From positions 1 to 64,000 of the forward strand of contig DATLUD010000070.1 in the NCBI GenBank assembly GCA_035533275.1: a DNA stretch of 64,000 nt. The letters are read 5' to 3'. The notes below the pieces were generated by a model. That model was given only the letters and a program-made list of their open reading frames with translations, had not been told where the DNA came from and searched no databases. The position numbers were made by a program, and so were the translations under genes. This document shows, piece after piece, positions 9,721-18,462 of the stretch. This DNA comes from SCRA01 sp035533275 (GTDB taxonomy: Bacteria > Vulcanimicrobiota > Vulcanimicrobiia > Vulcanimicrobiales > SCRA01). Every line of letters begins with the position of its first letter. Position 1 is the first letter of the stretch.

Positions 9721-11008
9721 CGGCTGCCTCCGATTCGACGCGATCTTCTCCCCGCCCTGGAACGGGGTCGGCCACCACGATGCTGACGTCGAAATCGAGC
9801 ACGTACCGCCGATCCTTCAGCCACGCGCGCAACGCCGTGAGGCCCGCGGCGAAATCCTCCGGCCCCATGACGTGGAAGGTGGAGAGGAACTTCCCCTCCA
9901 CGCGCTCCAGCAGACGCGATGGCTCCTGCTCCTTGCGCGTGCGCACGCGACGCACGGAGACTCCGGCGAAGCCCGCGTCGAGCAGCTCCGCGCGCAGGGC
10001 CGGAAGCGACGGAAAGCGCGAGAGCTCCACGTCGAGGAAGCCGGGAAAGATCTCGGCGAAAGGGTGCTCGCAGAAATACCGGTGCGAGAACGTCGCGATT
10101 GCGAGCGGCCCCTCGAGCACCCGGCGCAGACGCCGAAAAGACTCGCGCCGCTGCGCCGGCGTGAGGTGGTGCATCACGAAGACACTGTATGCGGCCTCGA
10201 AGCGCTCGCCGGGAACGGCGTCCGGAAGGCGTCCGAGGAGCCAGCGCATCCGCGGCGCCTTCGCCTGCGCGCGCGCCAGCATCGCCGGCGACGCGTCCAG
10301 CCCCGTCATCTCCAGGCCGTGGTGCTCGGCGAGCCAGAGCGCGTAGCGTCCCGTGCCGCAGCCGAGGTCGAGCACGCGGGCTCCCGGTCTCTCGGCCACG
10401 CGGCAGGCGCCCGCGATCACTTCGGCCACCCGGCTCTCGTCCTCGGTGAGCGGGCGCAGACGGTCGTACTCGGCCGCGGCCGTTTCGTAGTCCGTGTGAA
10501 GCCGCTGGAGCGCGCCGCGCGAGCGGCCGAGACGGCGCACCTCCGCGCGCGCCGACTCGGGCAGCAGCGCCGCGAGGCTCTCCACCGTCGCGCCGTCGCG
10601 CGGATCGCGCAGATCCGGCGCGATCTCCCGCAGCGGCAGGAGCGCGAAGGCGCGCTCGCGCAGGTGGCGGTGCGGGACCTCCAGATCGGGCGAGTCGACC
10701 CTCTCCCCTTCGATCAACAGCACGTCCACGTCGATGGCGCGCGGCCCCCAGCGCTCCCCCGTCACCCGGCCGAGCTCGCGCTCCGTGCGCTTGCAGGCCT
10801 CGAGTACGGCGCGCGGCCCCCAATCGCTCTCGTAGACCGCCGCAGCGTTGTAGAACCACGGTTGGTCCGGCAAGCCCCACGGCGCGCTGCGGTAGAGATC
10901 CGAGCGCGCCACCAGCTTGCCGATCACCGCCATGCGCTCGATGGCCGTGTGGATCGCTCCGGGCGCGTCGCCGAGGTTCGCCCCGAATCCCAGCGCCACG
11001 CGCCTCAA
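9710..11008 (-). CDS. folK: FolK (HPPK) fused to a class I SAM-dependent methyltransferase
   Basis: Residues 1 to about 165 are 6-hydroxymethyl-7,8-dihydropterin pyrophosphokinase: LGFGANLGD at the start, YRSAPWGLPDQPWFYNAA, and RWGPRAIDVDVLL, the Mg/ATP-binding motif. With no stop codon, the frame continues into a methyltransferase (about 180-432) with YDRLRPLTEDE and the SAM loop VLDLGCGTGRYALW, then MTGLDASPAML. The methyl acceptor is unknown. The start is TTG at 11008 (TTGA overlap with folB) or GTG at 10999. An internal GTG before the methyltransferase could also give a separate product. FolK is normally about 160 residues alone, so the fusion is unusual. Confidence 0.88.
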   Translation of the reverse strand: MRRVALGFGANLGDAPGAIHTAIERMAVIGKLVARSDLYRSAPWGLPDQPWFYNAAAVYESDWGPRAVLEACKRTERELGRVTGERWGPRAIDVDVLLIEGERVDSPDLEVPHRHLRERAFALLPLREIAPDLRDPRDGATVESLAALLPESARAEVRRLGRSRGALQRLHTDYETAAAEYDRLRPLTEDESRVAEVIAGACRVAERPGARVLDLGCGTGRYALWLAEHHGLEMTGLDASPAMLARAQAKAPRMRWLLGRLPDAVPGERFEAAYSVFVMHHLTPAQRRESFRRLRRVLEGPLAIATFSHRYFCEHPFAEIFPGFLDVELSRFPSLPALRAELLDAGFAGVSVRRVRTRKEQEPSRLLERVEGKFLSTFHVMGPEDFAAGLTALRAWLKDRRYVLDFDVSIVVADPVPGRGEDRVESEAADAE

Positions 11009-11355
11009 CGCCCGCGCTCCAGCGTGATCACGGGCGTGGCGCCCGCGAGCAACCGCGGCTTGGCGATCGAGACGCGCACGCGGGTGACGCGCGGATCGGC
11101 GAGCGCACGCGCCGCGATCTCTCCCGCCAGCCGCTCGAGAAGATCGTACGAGCGCGTTTCGACGATGGCCACGACGTCGCGGTGGAGCGCGTCGTAGTCG
11201 ACGGTATCGGCGAGGGCGTCGCTGCGCTCGGCATGGGTCAGGTCCGCCTCGAGGCGCACGTCGAGATCGAACGGCTGAGGGCGATCCTTCTCGCCGGGGT
11301 TGGCGCCGTGGCGTCCCCAGGCCCGGATGCCGCGCAGCTCGATGCAGTCGCTCAC
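11005..11355 (-). CDS. folB: Dihydroneopterin aldolase
   Basis: FolB splits 7,8-dihydroneopterin into 6-hydroxymethyl-dihydropterin and glycolaldehyde, supplying FolK. The 116-residue product shows IELRGIRAWGRHGANPGEK, with the family's G-x-HGxxxxE segment, then VDYDALHRDVV and YDLLERLAGEIA. The GTG start at 11355 overlaps the folP stop as GTGA. A longer reading in the same frame is only a shadow over folP. It lies in a folC-folP-folB-folK block. Confidence 0.93.
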   Translation of the reverse strand: MSDCIELRGIRAWGRHGANPGEKDRPQPFDLDVRLEADLTHAERSDALADTVDYDALHRDVVAIVETRSYDLLERLAGEIAARALADPRVTRVRVSIAKPRLLAGATPVITLERGR

Positions 11356-12242
11356 GGCAGCCGGTCCCGCCACTCCTCCGGGCGCCAGCCGCGGACGATC
11401 GCATCGGTCACGCGCACCACGTCGACCATCTCCGCCACGTCGTGCACGCGGACCACGTCGATGCCGGCCGCGATGCCCAGCGCCACGGTCGCGGCCGTGC
11501 CCCATGCCCGCTCCGGTCCCGCGGGCTTGCCGGTGAGATAGCCGATGGTCGACTTGCGCGACGTACCCAACAGGGTGGGGAAACCGATGGCGGCCACACG
11601 GTCGAGCGACCTCAACACGGCGATGTTGTGCTCGGGCGTCTTGCCGAAGCCGATGCCCGGATCCAGGAGGATCGACTCGGCCGGGATGCCGGCCCGCAAT
11701 GCCTCCCCGGCCTGCCGCTCCAGCCAGGCCACCACCTCGTCGACCACGTCGCCTTCGTAGACGGCGACGCGCTTGTTGTGCATCAGGATCGCCGGAGCGC
11801 GATGGCGGGCCGTGACCTCCAGCATCCCGCGCGTCCAACCCCACACGCTGTTCACCATGTCGGCACCGGTCTCCAGGGCCGCCTCGGCGACCTCGGCCTT
11901 GAACGTGTCGACGCTGATGATCGCATCGGAGCGACACGCGCGTACTCCGGCGATGACGGGGAGGATGCGGCGCAGCTCCACGGCGCCGTCGACGGGCTCG
12001 TGACCGGGGCGGGTCGACTCTCCGCCCACGTCGACGAGATCGCACCCGGCGTCGAGTTGCTCCAGCGCCCGCGCGATCGCCGCCCCCGCGTCGTCGACCC
12101 CGTCCCCGGAGAATGAGTCGGGGGTGACGTTGACGATGCCCGCCACGTACGTGCGCGCCCCCCAGGGCAGCACGCGCCCGCGAACCCGCAGCGCGCCGCG
12201 CTCAGACCTGTGATCGGCTCGATGCGGAAGAGACGTTGGCAA
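11352..12242 (-). CDS. folP: Dihydropteroate synthase
   Basis: FolP joins p-aminobenzoate to the pterin pyrophosphate and is the sulfonamide target. Motifs include GIVNVTPDSFSGDG, DVGGESTRPG, ISVDTFKAEVAE, LLDPGIGFGKT and GTSRKS. The 296-residue product starts at a TTG (12242) that overlaps folC by 41 bases. A GTG a little later (before LPWGARTYVAG) is the other candidate start; the conserved region begins only after it, so the choice is open. Confidence 0.93.
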   Translation of the reverse strand: MPTSLPHRADHRSERGALRVRGRVLPWGARTYVAGIVNVTPDSFSGDGVDDAGAAIARALEQLDAGCDLVDVGGESTRPGHEPVDGAVELRRILPVIAGVRACRSDAIISVDTFKAEVAEAALETGADMVNSVWGWTRGMLEVTARHRAPAILMHNKRVAVYEGDVVDEVVAWLERQAGEALRAGIPAESILLDPGIGFGKTPEHNIAVLRSLDRVAAIGFPTLLGTSRKSTIGYLTGKPAGPERAWGTAATVALGIAAGIDVVRVHDVAEMVDVVRVTDAIVRGWRPEEWRDRLP

Positions 12243-13536
12243 GCCACCACTCCCGAAGTTCGGCCACGACGAACGTCGAGCCGGTGACGACGACCACGTC
12301 GTCCGCCTCGGCGATACGCCGTGCGACGGCCAAGGCCTCCACGGGGTCGGCGATTGCGCGGCTCGCCCGCCCGGCGGCCTGGGCGTAGGCTTGCAGCGAC
12401 TGCAGACGCGTCGCCGGGCGCCCGGGCACCTCGAACGAGGTGAAGATGAACGTGGCGGCGAGCTCCGACCAGACGGCGATCATCTCCCGCCCATCCTTCT
12501 CGGCCGCCACACCCACCACGAAGGTGAAGCGGCGCCCCGGCCAAGCTTCGTTCAGGGCCGACGAAAGCGCCCGCGCCTTGTCCGGGTTGTGGGCCACGTC
12601 GAACACCACGACCGGCCGCGACGGGTAGAACTCCACCCGCCCCGGCAGGCTGACCTCGGCGAGGCCGCGCTCGACCGCCTCCACGGATGGACGCAACTCC
12701 TCGCGCAACTGCTCGAGGGTCATGATCGCGGTTGCCGCGTTGCGGAGCTGGAAGCTTCCCAGAAGAGGAAGGTCGACCCGGTAGGCGGCGGATGGCGTGC
12801 TCACCAGCGCCTGCCGCCCGTGTCGCCCGCCGCCGGCTCGCTCCTCCACGTGCGCCAGGTCGCGCACGCTGAGAAATGGAGCACCGGCCTCGGCGCAACG
12901 CGCCTCGATGACGGCGCGCGCCTCGGCGCGCTCGACATCGCTGACGAAGGGAATGCCCGGCTTGGCGATGCCGGCCTTGTCGGCGGCGATCTCCTCCAGC
13001 GTGTCGCCCAGGACGTCCATGTGGTCGTAGCCGACGTTGGTGACCGCGGTGACCTCCGGATGCAAGACGTTGGTTCCGTCGAGCATGCCGCCCAGACCCA
13101 CCTCGATCACGGCCACGTCGACGTTCTCACGCGCGAAGTGCAGGAACGCCAGCGCCAAGAGCGTTTCGTAGTAGCTCGGACGCCCCTCTTCGGCCGCGGC
13201 CGCCGCGATGGCCGGGAGCATCTCCTCGAAGAGCGCGGCGAAACGCTCCTCGCTGACCGGAACGCCGTCGACGCGGGCGCGCTCCGTCACCGAGCGCAGG
13301 TGAGGCTTCGTGTGGAGGCCGGTTCGCAGACCGTGCGCGCGGAGAATGGATGCCGCCATCGTACACGTGGAGCCCTTGCCCGAGGTGCCCCCGATGTGCA
13401 CGGTGGGATAGCGGTCCTGCGGGTCGCCCAGATGGCGCAGCAAGGCCCGCATCCGCTCGAGGCGCCCGGGCTGACGCCGCGAGACGGTCTCGTTGATGGT
13501 TCCGATCAGGTAGTGTTGGGCGTCTTCGAAGGTCAC
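12202..13536 (-). CDS. folC: Folylpolyglutamate/dihydrofolate synthase
   Basis: FolC adds glutamate to dihydropteroate and to folates. The 444-residue protein contains the ATP-binding GGTSGKGSTC loop, a Mur-ligase-like central domain (VIEVGLGGMLDGTN, TNVGYDHMDVLGDTLEEIA) and the C-terminal substrate domain (VVFDVAHNPDKARAL). All match the family. The GTG start at 13536 overlaps the upstream receiver gene as GTGA, and its 3' end overlaps the folP start. Confidence 0.93.
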   Translation of the reverse strand: MTFEDAQHYLIGTINETVSRRQPGRLERMRALLRHLGDPQDRYPTVHIGGTSGKGSTCTMAASILRAHGLRTGLHTKPHLRSVTERARVDGVPVSEERFAALFEEMLPAIAAAAAEEGRPSYYETLLALAFLHFARENVDVAVIEVGLGGMLDGTNVLHPEVTAVTNVGYDHMDVLGDTLEEIAADKAGIAKPGIPFVSDVERAEARAVIEARCAEAGAPFLSVRDLAHVEERAGGGRHGRQALVSTPSAAYRVDLPLLGSFQLRNAATAIMTLEQLREELRPSVEAVERGLAEVSLPGRVEFYPSRPVVVFDVAHNPDKARALSSALNEAWPGRRFTFVVGVAAEKDGREMIAVWSELAATFIFTSFEVPGRPATRLQSLQAYAQAAGRASRAIADPVEALAVARRIAEADDVVVVTGSTFVVAELREWWLANVSSASSRSQV

Positions 13537-13895
13537 GTTGCCTCGGCGAGCTTTCCGCGTACCCGCTCCACGAGCACTTGGGGATCGAACGGCTTGGACA
13601 TGTAGTCGGCGCCGTCCACCGTGACCTCGCCGCCCCGGGCGGAGAGCACGATCACCGGCACCTCCCGCGTCTGCTCGGACTCACGGAGGCGCTTGAGCAC
13701 CTCCCAGCCCGAGAGCCCCGGGAGCATCAAGTCGAGGAGGATGAGGTCCACCGGCGACTCGAGCGCATGGCGCAGACCCGAGATCCCGTCTCGCTCGACG
13801 CAGGCCTCCCAGCCTTCCATCTCCAGTAACAGCGAGAGGAGGCGCGTGAGATTCGGATCGTCGTCGATGACCAGCACGCGCGAGGGGTCAGCCAT
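13533..13895 (-). CDS. Stand-alone response-regulator receiver
   Basis: The protein is a single 120-residue CheY-like receiver with no output domain. Acidic residues Asp11-Asp13 start the fold, Asp55 (LILLDLMLPG) is the phosphorylation site, Ser85 is the switch residue and Lys101 (YMSKPF) is conserved. It would pass a phosphate signal from an unknown kinase to a partner protein. It overlaps both mog (8 bases) and folC (GTGA), an odd place for a signalling gene among cofactor genes. Confidence 0.9.
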   Translation of the reverse strand: MADPSRVLVIDDDPNLTRLLSLLLEMEGWEACVERDGISGLRHALESPVDLILLDLMLPGLSGWEVLKRLRESEQTREVPVIVLSARGGEVTVDGADYMSKPFDPQVLVERVRGKLAEAT

Positions 13896-14373
13896 CGGTT
13901 ACTCCCCCTGTCAAGAGGTCGAGCGCATGAGGTAGAGCCGGCCGGATCACCGCGAGATTCTCGGCGACCGCCTTGGGGCTCCCCGGCAGGTTGACGATCA
14001 GCGTGGCGCCGCGCACGCCGGCCACGGCCCTCGAGAGCATCGCTGTGGGAACCGTGCGCTGGGCGCTGGCCCGCATGGCCTCCGCCATCCCGGGAACCTC
14101 GTAGTCGAGCACCGCCAAGGTGGCCTGCGGCGTCCGGTCGCGCGGGGCCAGCCCCGTGCCGCCGCTGGTCAGGACCAGCGGCACGCGCTCGACGTCGGCC
14201 AGGGCGCGCAAGCGCGTCTCCAGCGCAGCGGGGTCGTCCGGCATCACCTCTTCGACCACGATCTCGAACGCCTCGCCCAGCTCCCGGCGAATCACCGGGA
14301 GACATGCGTCCGGGCGGATGCCGGAGGCGGCGCGGTCGGAGAGGATGATGACGGCGGCGCGGTACGGCATCAT
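13888..14373 (-). CDS. mog: Molybdopterin adenylyltransferase-type protein (MoaB/Mog)
   Basis: The 161-residue protein belongs to the MoaB/Mog family, which adenylylates molybdopterin before molybdenum insertion. It shows AAVIILSDRAASG at the start, LVLTSGGTGLAPRD (the substrate-binding TSGGTG motif), TPQATLAVLDYEVPGM and LIVNLPGSPKAV. Sequence alone does not separate mog from moaB. ATG at 14373 makes an ATGA overlap with moaC. Together with moaC here and moeA at 50046, it supports active molybdenum cofactor synthesis. Confidence 0.9.
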   Translation of the reverse strand: MMPYRAAVIILSDRAASGIRPDACLPVIRRELGEAFEIVVEEVMPDDPAALETRLRALADVERVPLVLTSGGTGLAPRDRTPQATLAVLDYEVPGMAEAMRASAQRTVPTAMLSRAVAGVRGATLIVNLPGSPKAVAENLAVIRPALPHALDLLTGGVTDG

Positions 14374-14900
14374 TGACGCGGAGCCGTCCAGGTGCCGCTC
14401 TTCCCCCCGCGCTTCTCCAGCAGACGCACGCGCTCGATGACCACGCCCTTCTCCACCGCCTTGACCATGTCGTAGACGGTGAGCGCGGCCACCGAGGCCG
14501 CCGTCAGCGCCTCCATCTCCACGCCCGTCTGCGCCGACGTCTTCGCCGTGGCGCGAATCTCGAGGCGGCCGGGTCCGCTCCACGAGAACGCGACGTCGAC
14601 GGAGGAGAGCGGCAGCGAGTGGCACAGCGGAATCAGCTCGGCGGTCCGCTTGGCGGCGAGGATACCGGCGATCTGCGCGGCGACGAGCACGTCGCCCTTG
14701 GGCAACGCGCGCTCGCGCAGCAGCGCCTCCGTGCGCGCGGAGACGACGACCGTTGCTGCCGCGGTCGCACTGCGCTCCGAGACGCTCTTCGCCGAGACGT
14801 CGACCATGACGAGGCCTCCCGCCTTCGTAAGATGGGAGAAGTCCTCGCCTGTCGCGCTCGTGGAGGCCGGCCGGTGGACGTTGGAGTCAATATCGCTCAA
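14370..14900 (-). CDS. moaC: Cyclic pyranopterin monophosphate synthase MoaC
   Basis: MoaC makes cyclic pyranopterin monophosphate in molybdenum cofactor synthesis. Family motifs are MVDVSAKSVSERSA, GILAAKRTAELIPLCHSLPL, GVEMEALTAASVAALTVYDM and LLEKRGGKSG. The start is uncertain: the conserved region begins at about FSHL, and TTG at 14900 gives 176 residues and leaves 37 bases to the divergent HD-GYP gene. In-frame ATG at 14966 is possible but would overlap that gene. This is the first gene of the long minus-strand run. Confidence 0.9.
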   Translation of the reverse strand: MSDIDSNVHRPASTSATGEDFSHLTKAGGLVMVDVSAKSVSERSATAAATVVVSARTEALLRERALPKGDVLVAAQIAGILAAKRTAELIPLCHSLPLSSVDVAFSWSGPGRLEIRATAKTSAQTGVEMEALTAASVAALTVYDMVKAVEKGVVIERVRLLEKRGGKSGTWTAPRQ

Positions 14901-14937
14901 TGTACGCTCGCTCTCGGCCGATGGTGTAACCGAAGCG

Positions 14938-16191
14938 ATGACTCTTTTCAAGGGTTCCGGAGGCATTCCTAGCCGCAGCGCCGCCGGCGCGGCGACGGCG
15001 CTCACGCACGCCCTGGCCGCCGTGGCCGACTTGGCAGAGGGGCACCGTCTGGGACACGGCCGGCGGATCGCATGGCTGGCCCTGCGGTTAGCGCCCCTGT
15101 GCGACCTGGACGCGGTCCAGTTACCCGCGTTGTACTATGCCGCGCTCCTCCACGACGTCGGGGAACTCTGGCTCCCCAGCGAGGTCTTCCACCGCTCGGG
15201 TCCGACCCAACGCAGCGAGTCGATCGGGCTCTGGGAGCACCCCGTGATCGGCGCCGACCTGGCCGCCCGGCTGGGCGCCCTGCCGCCGGCGGTCGCCGAC
15301 ATTGTGCGCTGGCATCACGAGTGGTGGGACGGTACGGGGTACCCGGATCAGCTCCAGTGGTCTCAGATCCCGCCCGCGGCCCAACTGCTGCGCTTGGCCG
15401 ATACCTTCGTCTCCGCGGCCGCCGAGCGGCCCAACCGCCACGCGCTGCCCGTCGAGGAGGTCTACCAGCAAGTCATGGCCGGCGCCGGCCGGGAGTTCGG
15501 CCCCCGCTATGCCCGCGCGTTCTCGCTCCTCTTCCAGACGGATCCCACGGTCGCGCAGCTCGGAAGCGGCAAGGATGACCCCAGCGCCGAGCTGCCGGCG
15601 TCCTACCCGCTGACCGGTGCGACCGGGGAAAACGTGGAGGCCCTGCTCCTCACGATCGCCGACGCCGCGGACGCGCGCCATGCCGTCCTCGGGGGGCATT
15701 CGCGCCGCACGGGACAGTTGGCCGCTCAGCTCGCCGAGCGCCTGGGATGGGATGCCGAGGAGATCGACCGCGCCCGCGTGCTCGGCTACCTGCACGACAT
15801 CGGCATGGCGGGCGTTCCCGGCTCGATCATCGGCAAGGCCGACCGCCTCACCTCGCTGGAGCGCACCGTCATGCAGCGCCACGTCTCTCACGGCTTCGAG
15901 ATCCTGCGCCACATTCCAGAGCTCGAAGGCTACGCGTTGCCCGTGCGCCATCATCACGAGCGCATCGACGGCTCGGGCTATCCCGATGCTCTCACCGATC
16001 AAGCCATCACGGCGCCGGCTCGGCTGATGGCCATCTGCGACACCTACGACGCGCTCACCACGGGGCGACCGTATCGCACGACGCTCGGACCCGAGGATGC
16101 CCTGGCACGGATCGAACGCGACGCGGGCTTCGCCTTCGATCCGTCGATGGTCCACGCGTTGGCGAGCTCGTTGCCCGCGGTGACGCGATGA
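14938..16191 (+). CDS. Tandem HD-GYP domain protein, probable c-di-GMP phosphodiesterase
   Basis: The 417-residue protein carries two HD-GYP-like domains and no recognisable sensor or receiver domain. Domain 1 has His72-Asp73 (LLHDVGE) and HHEWWDGTGYP at 126-136. Domain 2 has His286-Asp287 (YLHDIGM) and HHHERIDGSGYP at 338-349, followed by ICDTYDALTTGRPYR. HD-GYP domains hydrolyse cyclic di-GMP. Domain 2 looks fully canonical; domain 1 keeps the signature but has a more divergent rest. It overlaps the next gene by ATGA, so the two are probably co-translated. Confidence 0.9.
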   Translation: MTLFKGSGGIPSRSAAGAATALTHALAAVADLAEGHRLGHGRRIAWLALRLAPLCDLDAVQLPALYYAALLHDVGELWLPSEVFHRSGPTQRSESIGLWEHPVIGADLAARLGALPPAVADIVRWHHEWWDGTGYPDQLQWSQIPPAAQLLRLADTFVSAAAERPNRHALPVEEVYQQVMAGAGREFGPRYARAFSLLFQTDPTVAQLGSGKDDPSAELPASYPLTGATGENVEALLLTIADAADARHAVLGGHSRRTGQLAAQLAERLGWDAEEIDRARVLGYLHDIGMAGVPGSIIGKADRLTSLERTVMQRHVSHGFEILRHIPELEGYALPVRHHHERIDGSGYPDALTDQAITAPARLMAICDTYDALTTGRPYRTTLGPEDALARIERDAGFAFDPSMVHALASSLPAVTR

Positions 16192-17084
16192 TCGAGCTGC
16201 GCGACGCCAGACGGAGCCGCTCCGCGTCGCACCTCCACGAGATCTGCCGCGAGATGGGCGTGGCCAGCATCGTCGATCCGTACATGGGCCTTCCCACCCA
16301 CCTAAACTATCTCAAGCGCCATGGGATCGCCGTGCATGGCGGAGATCCCATCGAATGGTTCGCGCACGTGGGCCAGGGCATCGTGGTCAACGACTCCGTC
16401 ATCCTGCGCGACTTCGAGATCGGTGAGATCGTCGAGACCGCTCCGGGGCGCATCTACCCGCCGGACCTCTTCCGCGCGTGGGAAGGCGTCTTCTTCACCG
16501 AAGAGCAGTGCCGCTATCTCGCCGCGTGGCACGAGAACGTCAAGTCCCTGCGCAGCGACGGTCAGGTCGGCCTCGCCATCCTCGGCCTGTGGTGGGCCTT
16601 CGCCTACTGGCTCCAAAAGCTAGCGGCTCCCGACGACTTGCTCGACGTCCCTCCCAGCGAGCTGGCGTATGCCTACATTCGCAAGACCGAACGGTGGGTC
16701 GGCGACAACGCGCGCCACAACACCGTGCGCCACGCTCCGCCGGCGGTGACGATGTCGCGAGTCTCGACGGATGCCGTGCTCCTCACCCCGCCAGCCCCGG
16801 GCGACGACGGCCGCAGCGACGCCCGCACCTTGATGTGGGAGGCGTGGTGGCAAGGAAACCCCTACCAGCCGGTTGAGCGGCTGCGCGCCGGCGGCTCCGG
16901 CGACGCCTCGGCGTGGCAGGCGGAGTTCGCCGAGCTGCTCGCGGGGGCGCGCAAGTTTCCGCTGGCGATCGTTCCCACGAGCGATGGCGAGCGCGAGCGC
17001 GTGGCGTCCGCGTTGAGCGACTTCCGTTCCTCGATCGAGGAACGGCGCTTCTCCGACGACGAGATCTACCTGCTCGCCCGTTGA
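16188..17084 (+). CDS. Uncharacterised protein resembling a degenerate D12-class DNA adenine methylase
   Basis: The 298-residue protein is not clearly recognised. The segment VDPYMGLPTHLNYLKRHGI resembles the VDPFxGSG...ALKRRG SAM motif of D12-class N6-adenine methylases, and FFTEEQCRYLAAWHENV resembles a later helical region of that family. The expected catalytic DPPY is replaced by TPPA (in AVLLTPPAPGD), so methyl transfer to DNA seems unlikely. It is coupled by ATGA to the HD-GYP gene and overlaps tail-to-tail with the next gene by 19 bases. A SAM- or nucleotide-binding role is only a guess. Confidence 0.5.
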   Translation: MIELRDARRSRSASHLHEICREMGVASIVDPYMGLPTHLNYLKRHGIAVHGGDPIEWFAHVGQGIVVNDSVILRDFEIGEIVETAPGRIYPPDLFRAWEGVFFTEEQCRYLAAWHENVKSLRSDGQVGLAILGLWWAFAYWLQKLAAPDDLLDVPPSELAYAYIRKTERWVGDNARHNTVRHAPPAVTMSRVSTDAVLLTPPAPGDDGRSDARTLMWEAWWQGNPYQPVERLRAGGSGDASAWQAEFAELLAGARKFPLAIVPTSDGERERVASALSDFRSSIEERRFSDDEIYLLAR

Positions 17085-18364
17085 GCCGCGGCGCGCCGGG
17101 CAGCCACCGTCCGCCATGCGCCCGCCACGCCGGCCAGCATGAGCAGCCACGCCGCGCCGCCGCACGCCGCCGCGGCCCCCACCAGCGGCGCCCGGCCGAT
17201 GAGCAGGCCGAGCGCTCCCGCTCCGACCGCGAGTTGCGCCAGCGCGAACGACGCCCAGAGGAGCGGCTGCGAGAGCAGCTGCGCTGAGGGCGTCTCGTCC
17301 TCCACCCCCAGCACGAGCGTGGCCAGCAGGCGCGGCCCGAAGACCGCGAGATGGGCATTGACCATCTGCCCGACCCACCCCATCAGCCCAAGGTAGACGT
17401 AGGCGGGAGCGACCGGGTGCCCCCGAAGGATCGCCGCGCCCAACGCGATGTCGAGCGCCAACCACGCCCCCGCCGCGGCCATGAAGGCCTGCGGCGGGCG
17501 AAACGGATTGCCCGCCCGCCCAAGCGTGTCGAAGAGATCAGCCAGGTAGAGCGCCAGCGCCGCGGCGGCGCAGACGGCGCCGAGCCACACCGGCCACCGC
17601 GACCCGGCCGCCAGGCCGGCGGCGACCGCGAGCGTTCCCACGGCCACCCCGCCTGCGGCTATGCCCGCGTGCCGCGGCGGCGGCACCGCCCCGGCGATCG
17701 GCCGGAGCGTCCGTAGCGAGATCTCAATGATCAGGGCCGTGAACCAGCCCAGCCCGGCAAGCTGGGCGTGGGCCGCCGCCCAATCGCCCCAGCGCCCGGG
17801 GGCATGCCCGCCGGCAAGGCCCCGCGCCATGGCCGCGCCGAGGGCCGCCGCCGCCGCCAAGAAGGCGAGCGCCACGACCAGCATCCGGGCCGCTCCCGCC
17901 GCGCGAGGGCTGCCCCGCGGCACGGAGAGGAGCGTGCGAAAGGCCGCCGCCAGGTAGAGGCCCAGCGCAGCGGCCGCCAGCATGGCCGCCCAGCCGGCGA
18001 CGGCGGTGAGCCCGAACCAGAGGCCGGCGGCGAAAGCGAGAGCGCCCACGGCAAAGACGCCGAGCGCCCCTCGGGCGGCGCCTTCCCAGCGCCAAGCCAC
18101 CCCGATGAGCTTGGGCACGAAATAGAACAGCATCGAGAGCGCCACCAGCGTCACCCAGCCCAAGGCGACGAGATGGACCCACGCGAGCCCTCCTAGCGAG
18201 AAGCCCAGCTCGCCTCTTCCGGCCAGCAGAAAGAGCAGCAGCCACGAGAGCCCGTGCGAGAGCTGCCCGACGATGAGGCCGCCCGGCGGCATCCAGGGAC
18301 GTCCTGCGGCGGCGGCGGCGGCGCGGACCTCGCGCGGGTGGCGATAGCGTCGCTCCACGGTCAC
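17066..18364 (-). CDS. Polytopic membrane protein, about 12 helices, heme-copper-oxidase/NnrS-like pattern
   Basis: The 432-residue protein is almost entirely Ala/Leu/Gly-rich membrane helices, about 12 of them. Histidines recur in His-x(n)-Gly-Trp contexts: HLVALGWVTL, AHAQLAGLGWFTAL and LGLMGWVGQMVNAHL. Such repeats occur in heme-copper-oxidase-subunit-I-like and NnrS-like proteins near respiratory or nitrogen-oxide genes. It is divergent from two radical SAM enzymes, one of which looks like heme biosynthesis AhbC/NirJ, which supports a heme link. Function and heme content are inferred. Confidence 0.6.
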   Translation of the reverse strand: MTVERRYRHPREVRAAAAAAGRPWMPPGGLIVGQLSHGLSWLLLFLLAGRGELGFSLGGLAWVHLVALGWVTLVALSMLFYFVPKLIGVAWRWEGAARGALGVFAVGALAFAAGLWFGLTAVAGWAAMLAAAALGLYLAAAFRTLLSVPRGSPRAAGAARMLVVALAFLAAAAALGAAMARGLAGGHAPGRWGDWAAAHAQLAGLGWFTALIIEISLRTLRPIAGAVPPPRHAGIAAGGVAVGTLAVAAGLAAGSRWPVWLGAVCAAAALALYLADLFDTLGRAGNPFRPPQAFMAAAGAWLALDIALGAAILRGHPVAPAYVYLGLMGWVGQMVNAHLAVFGPRLLATLVLGVEDETPSAQLLSQPLLWASFALAQLAVGAGALGLLIGRAPLVGAAAACGGAAWLLMLAGVAGAWRTVAARRAAAQRASR

Positions 18365-18462
18365 TCGGCGATTCCCGTCACCTTCCCCAAATGCTCCTCA
18401 GTCTTTCCCAGCCATCGTGTTACCTCAGGGCTGTAGACCACCAAGTGAGGGACTGCACGATC

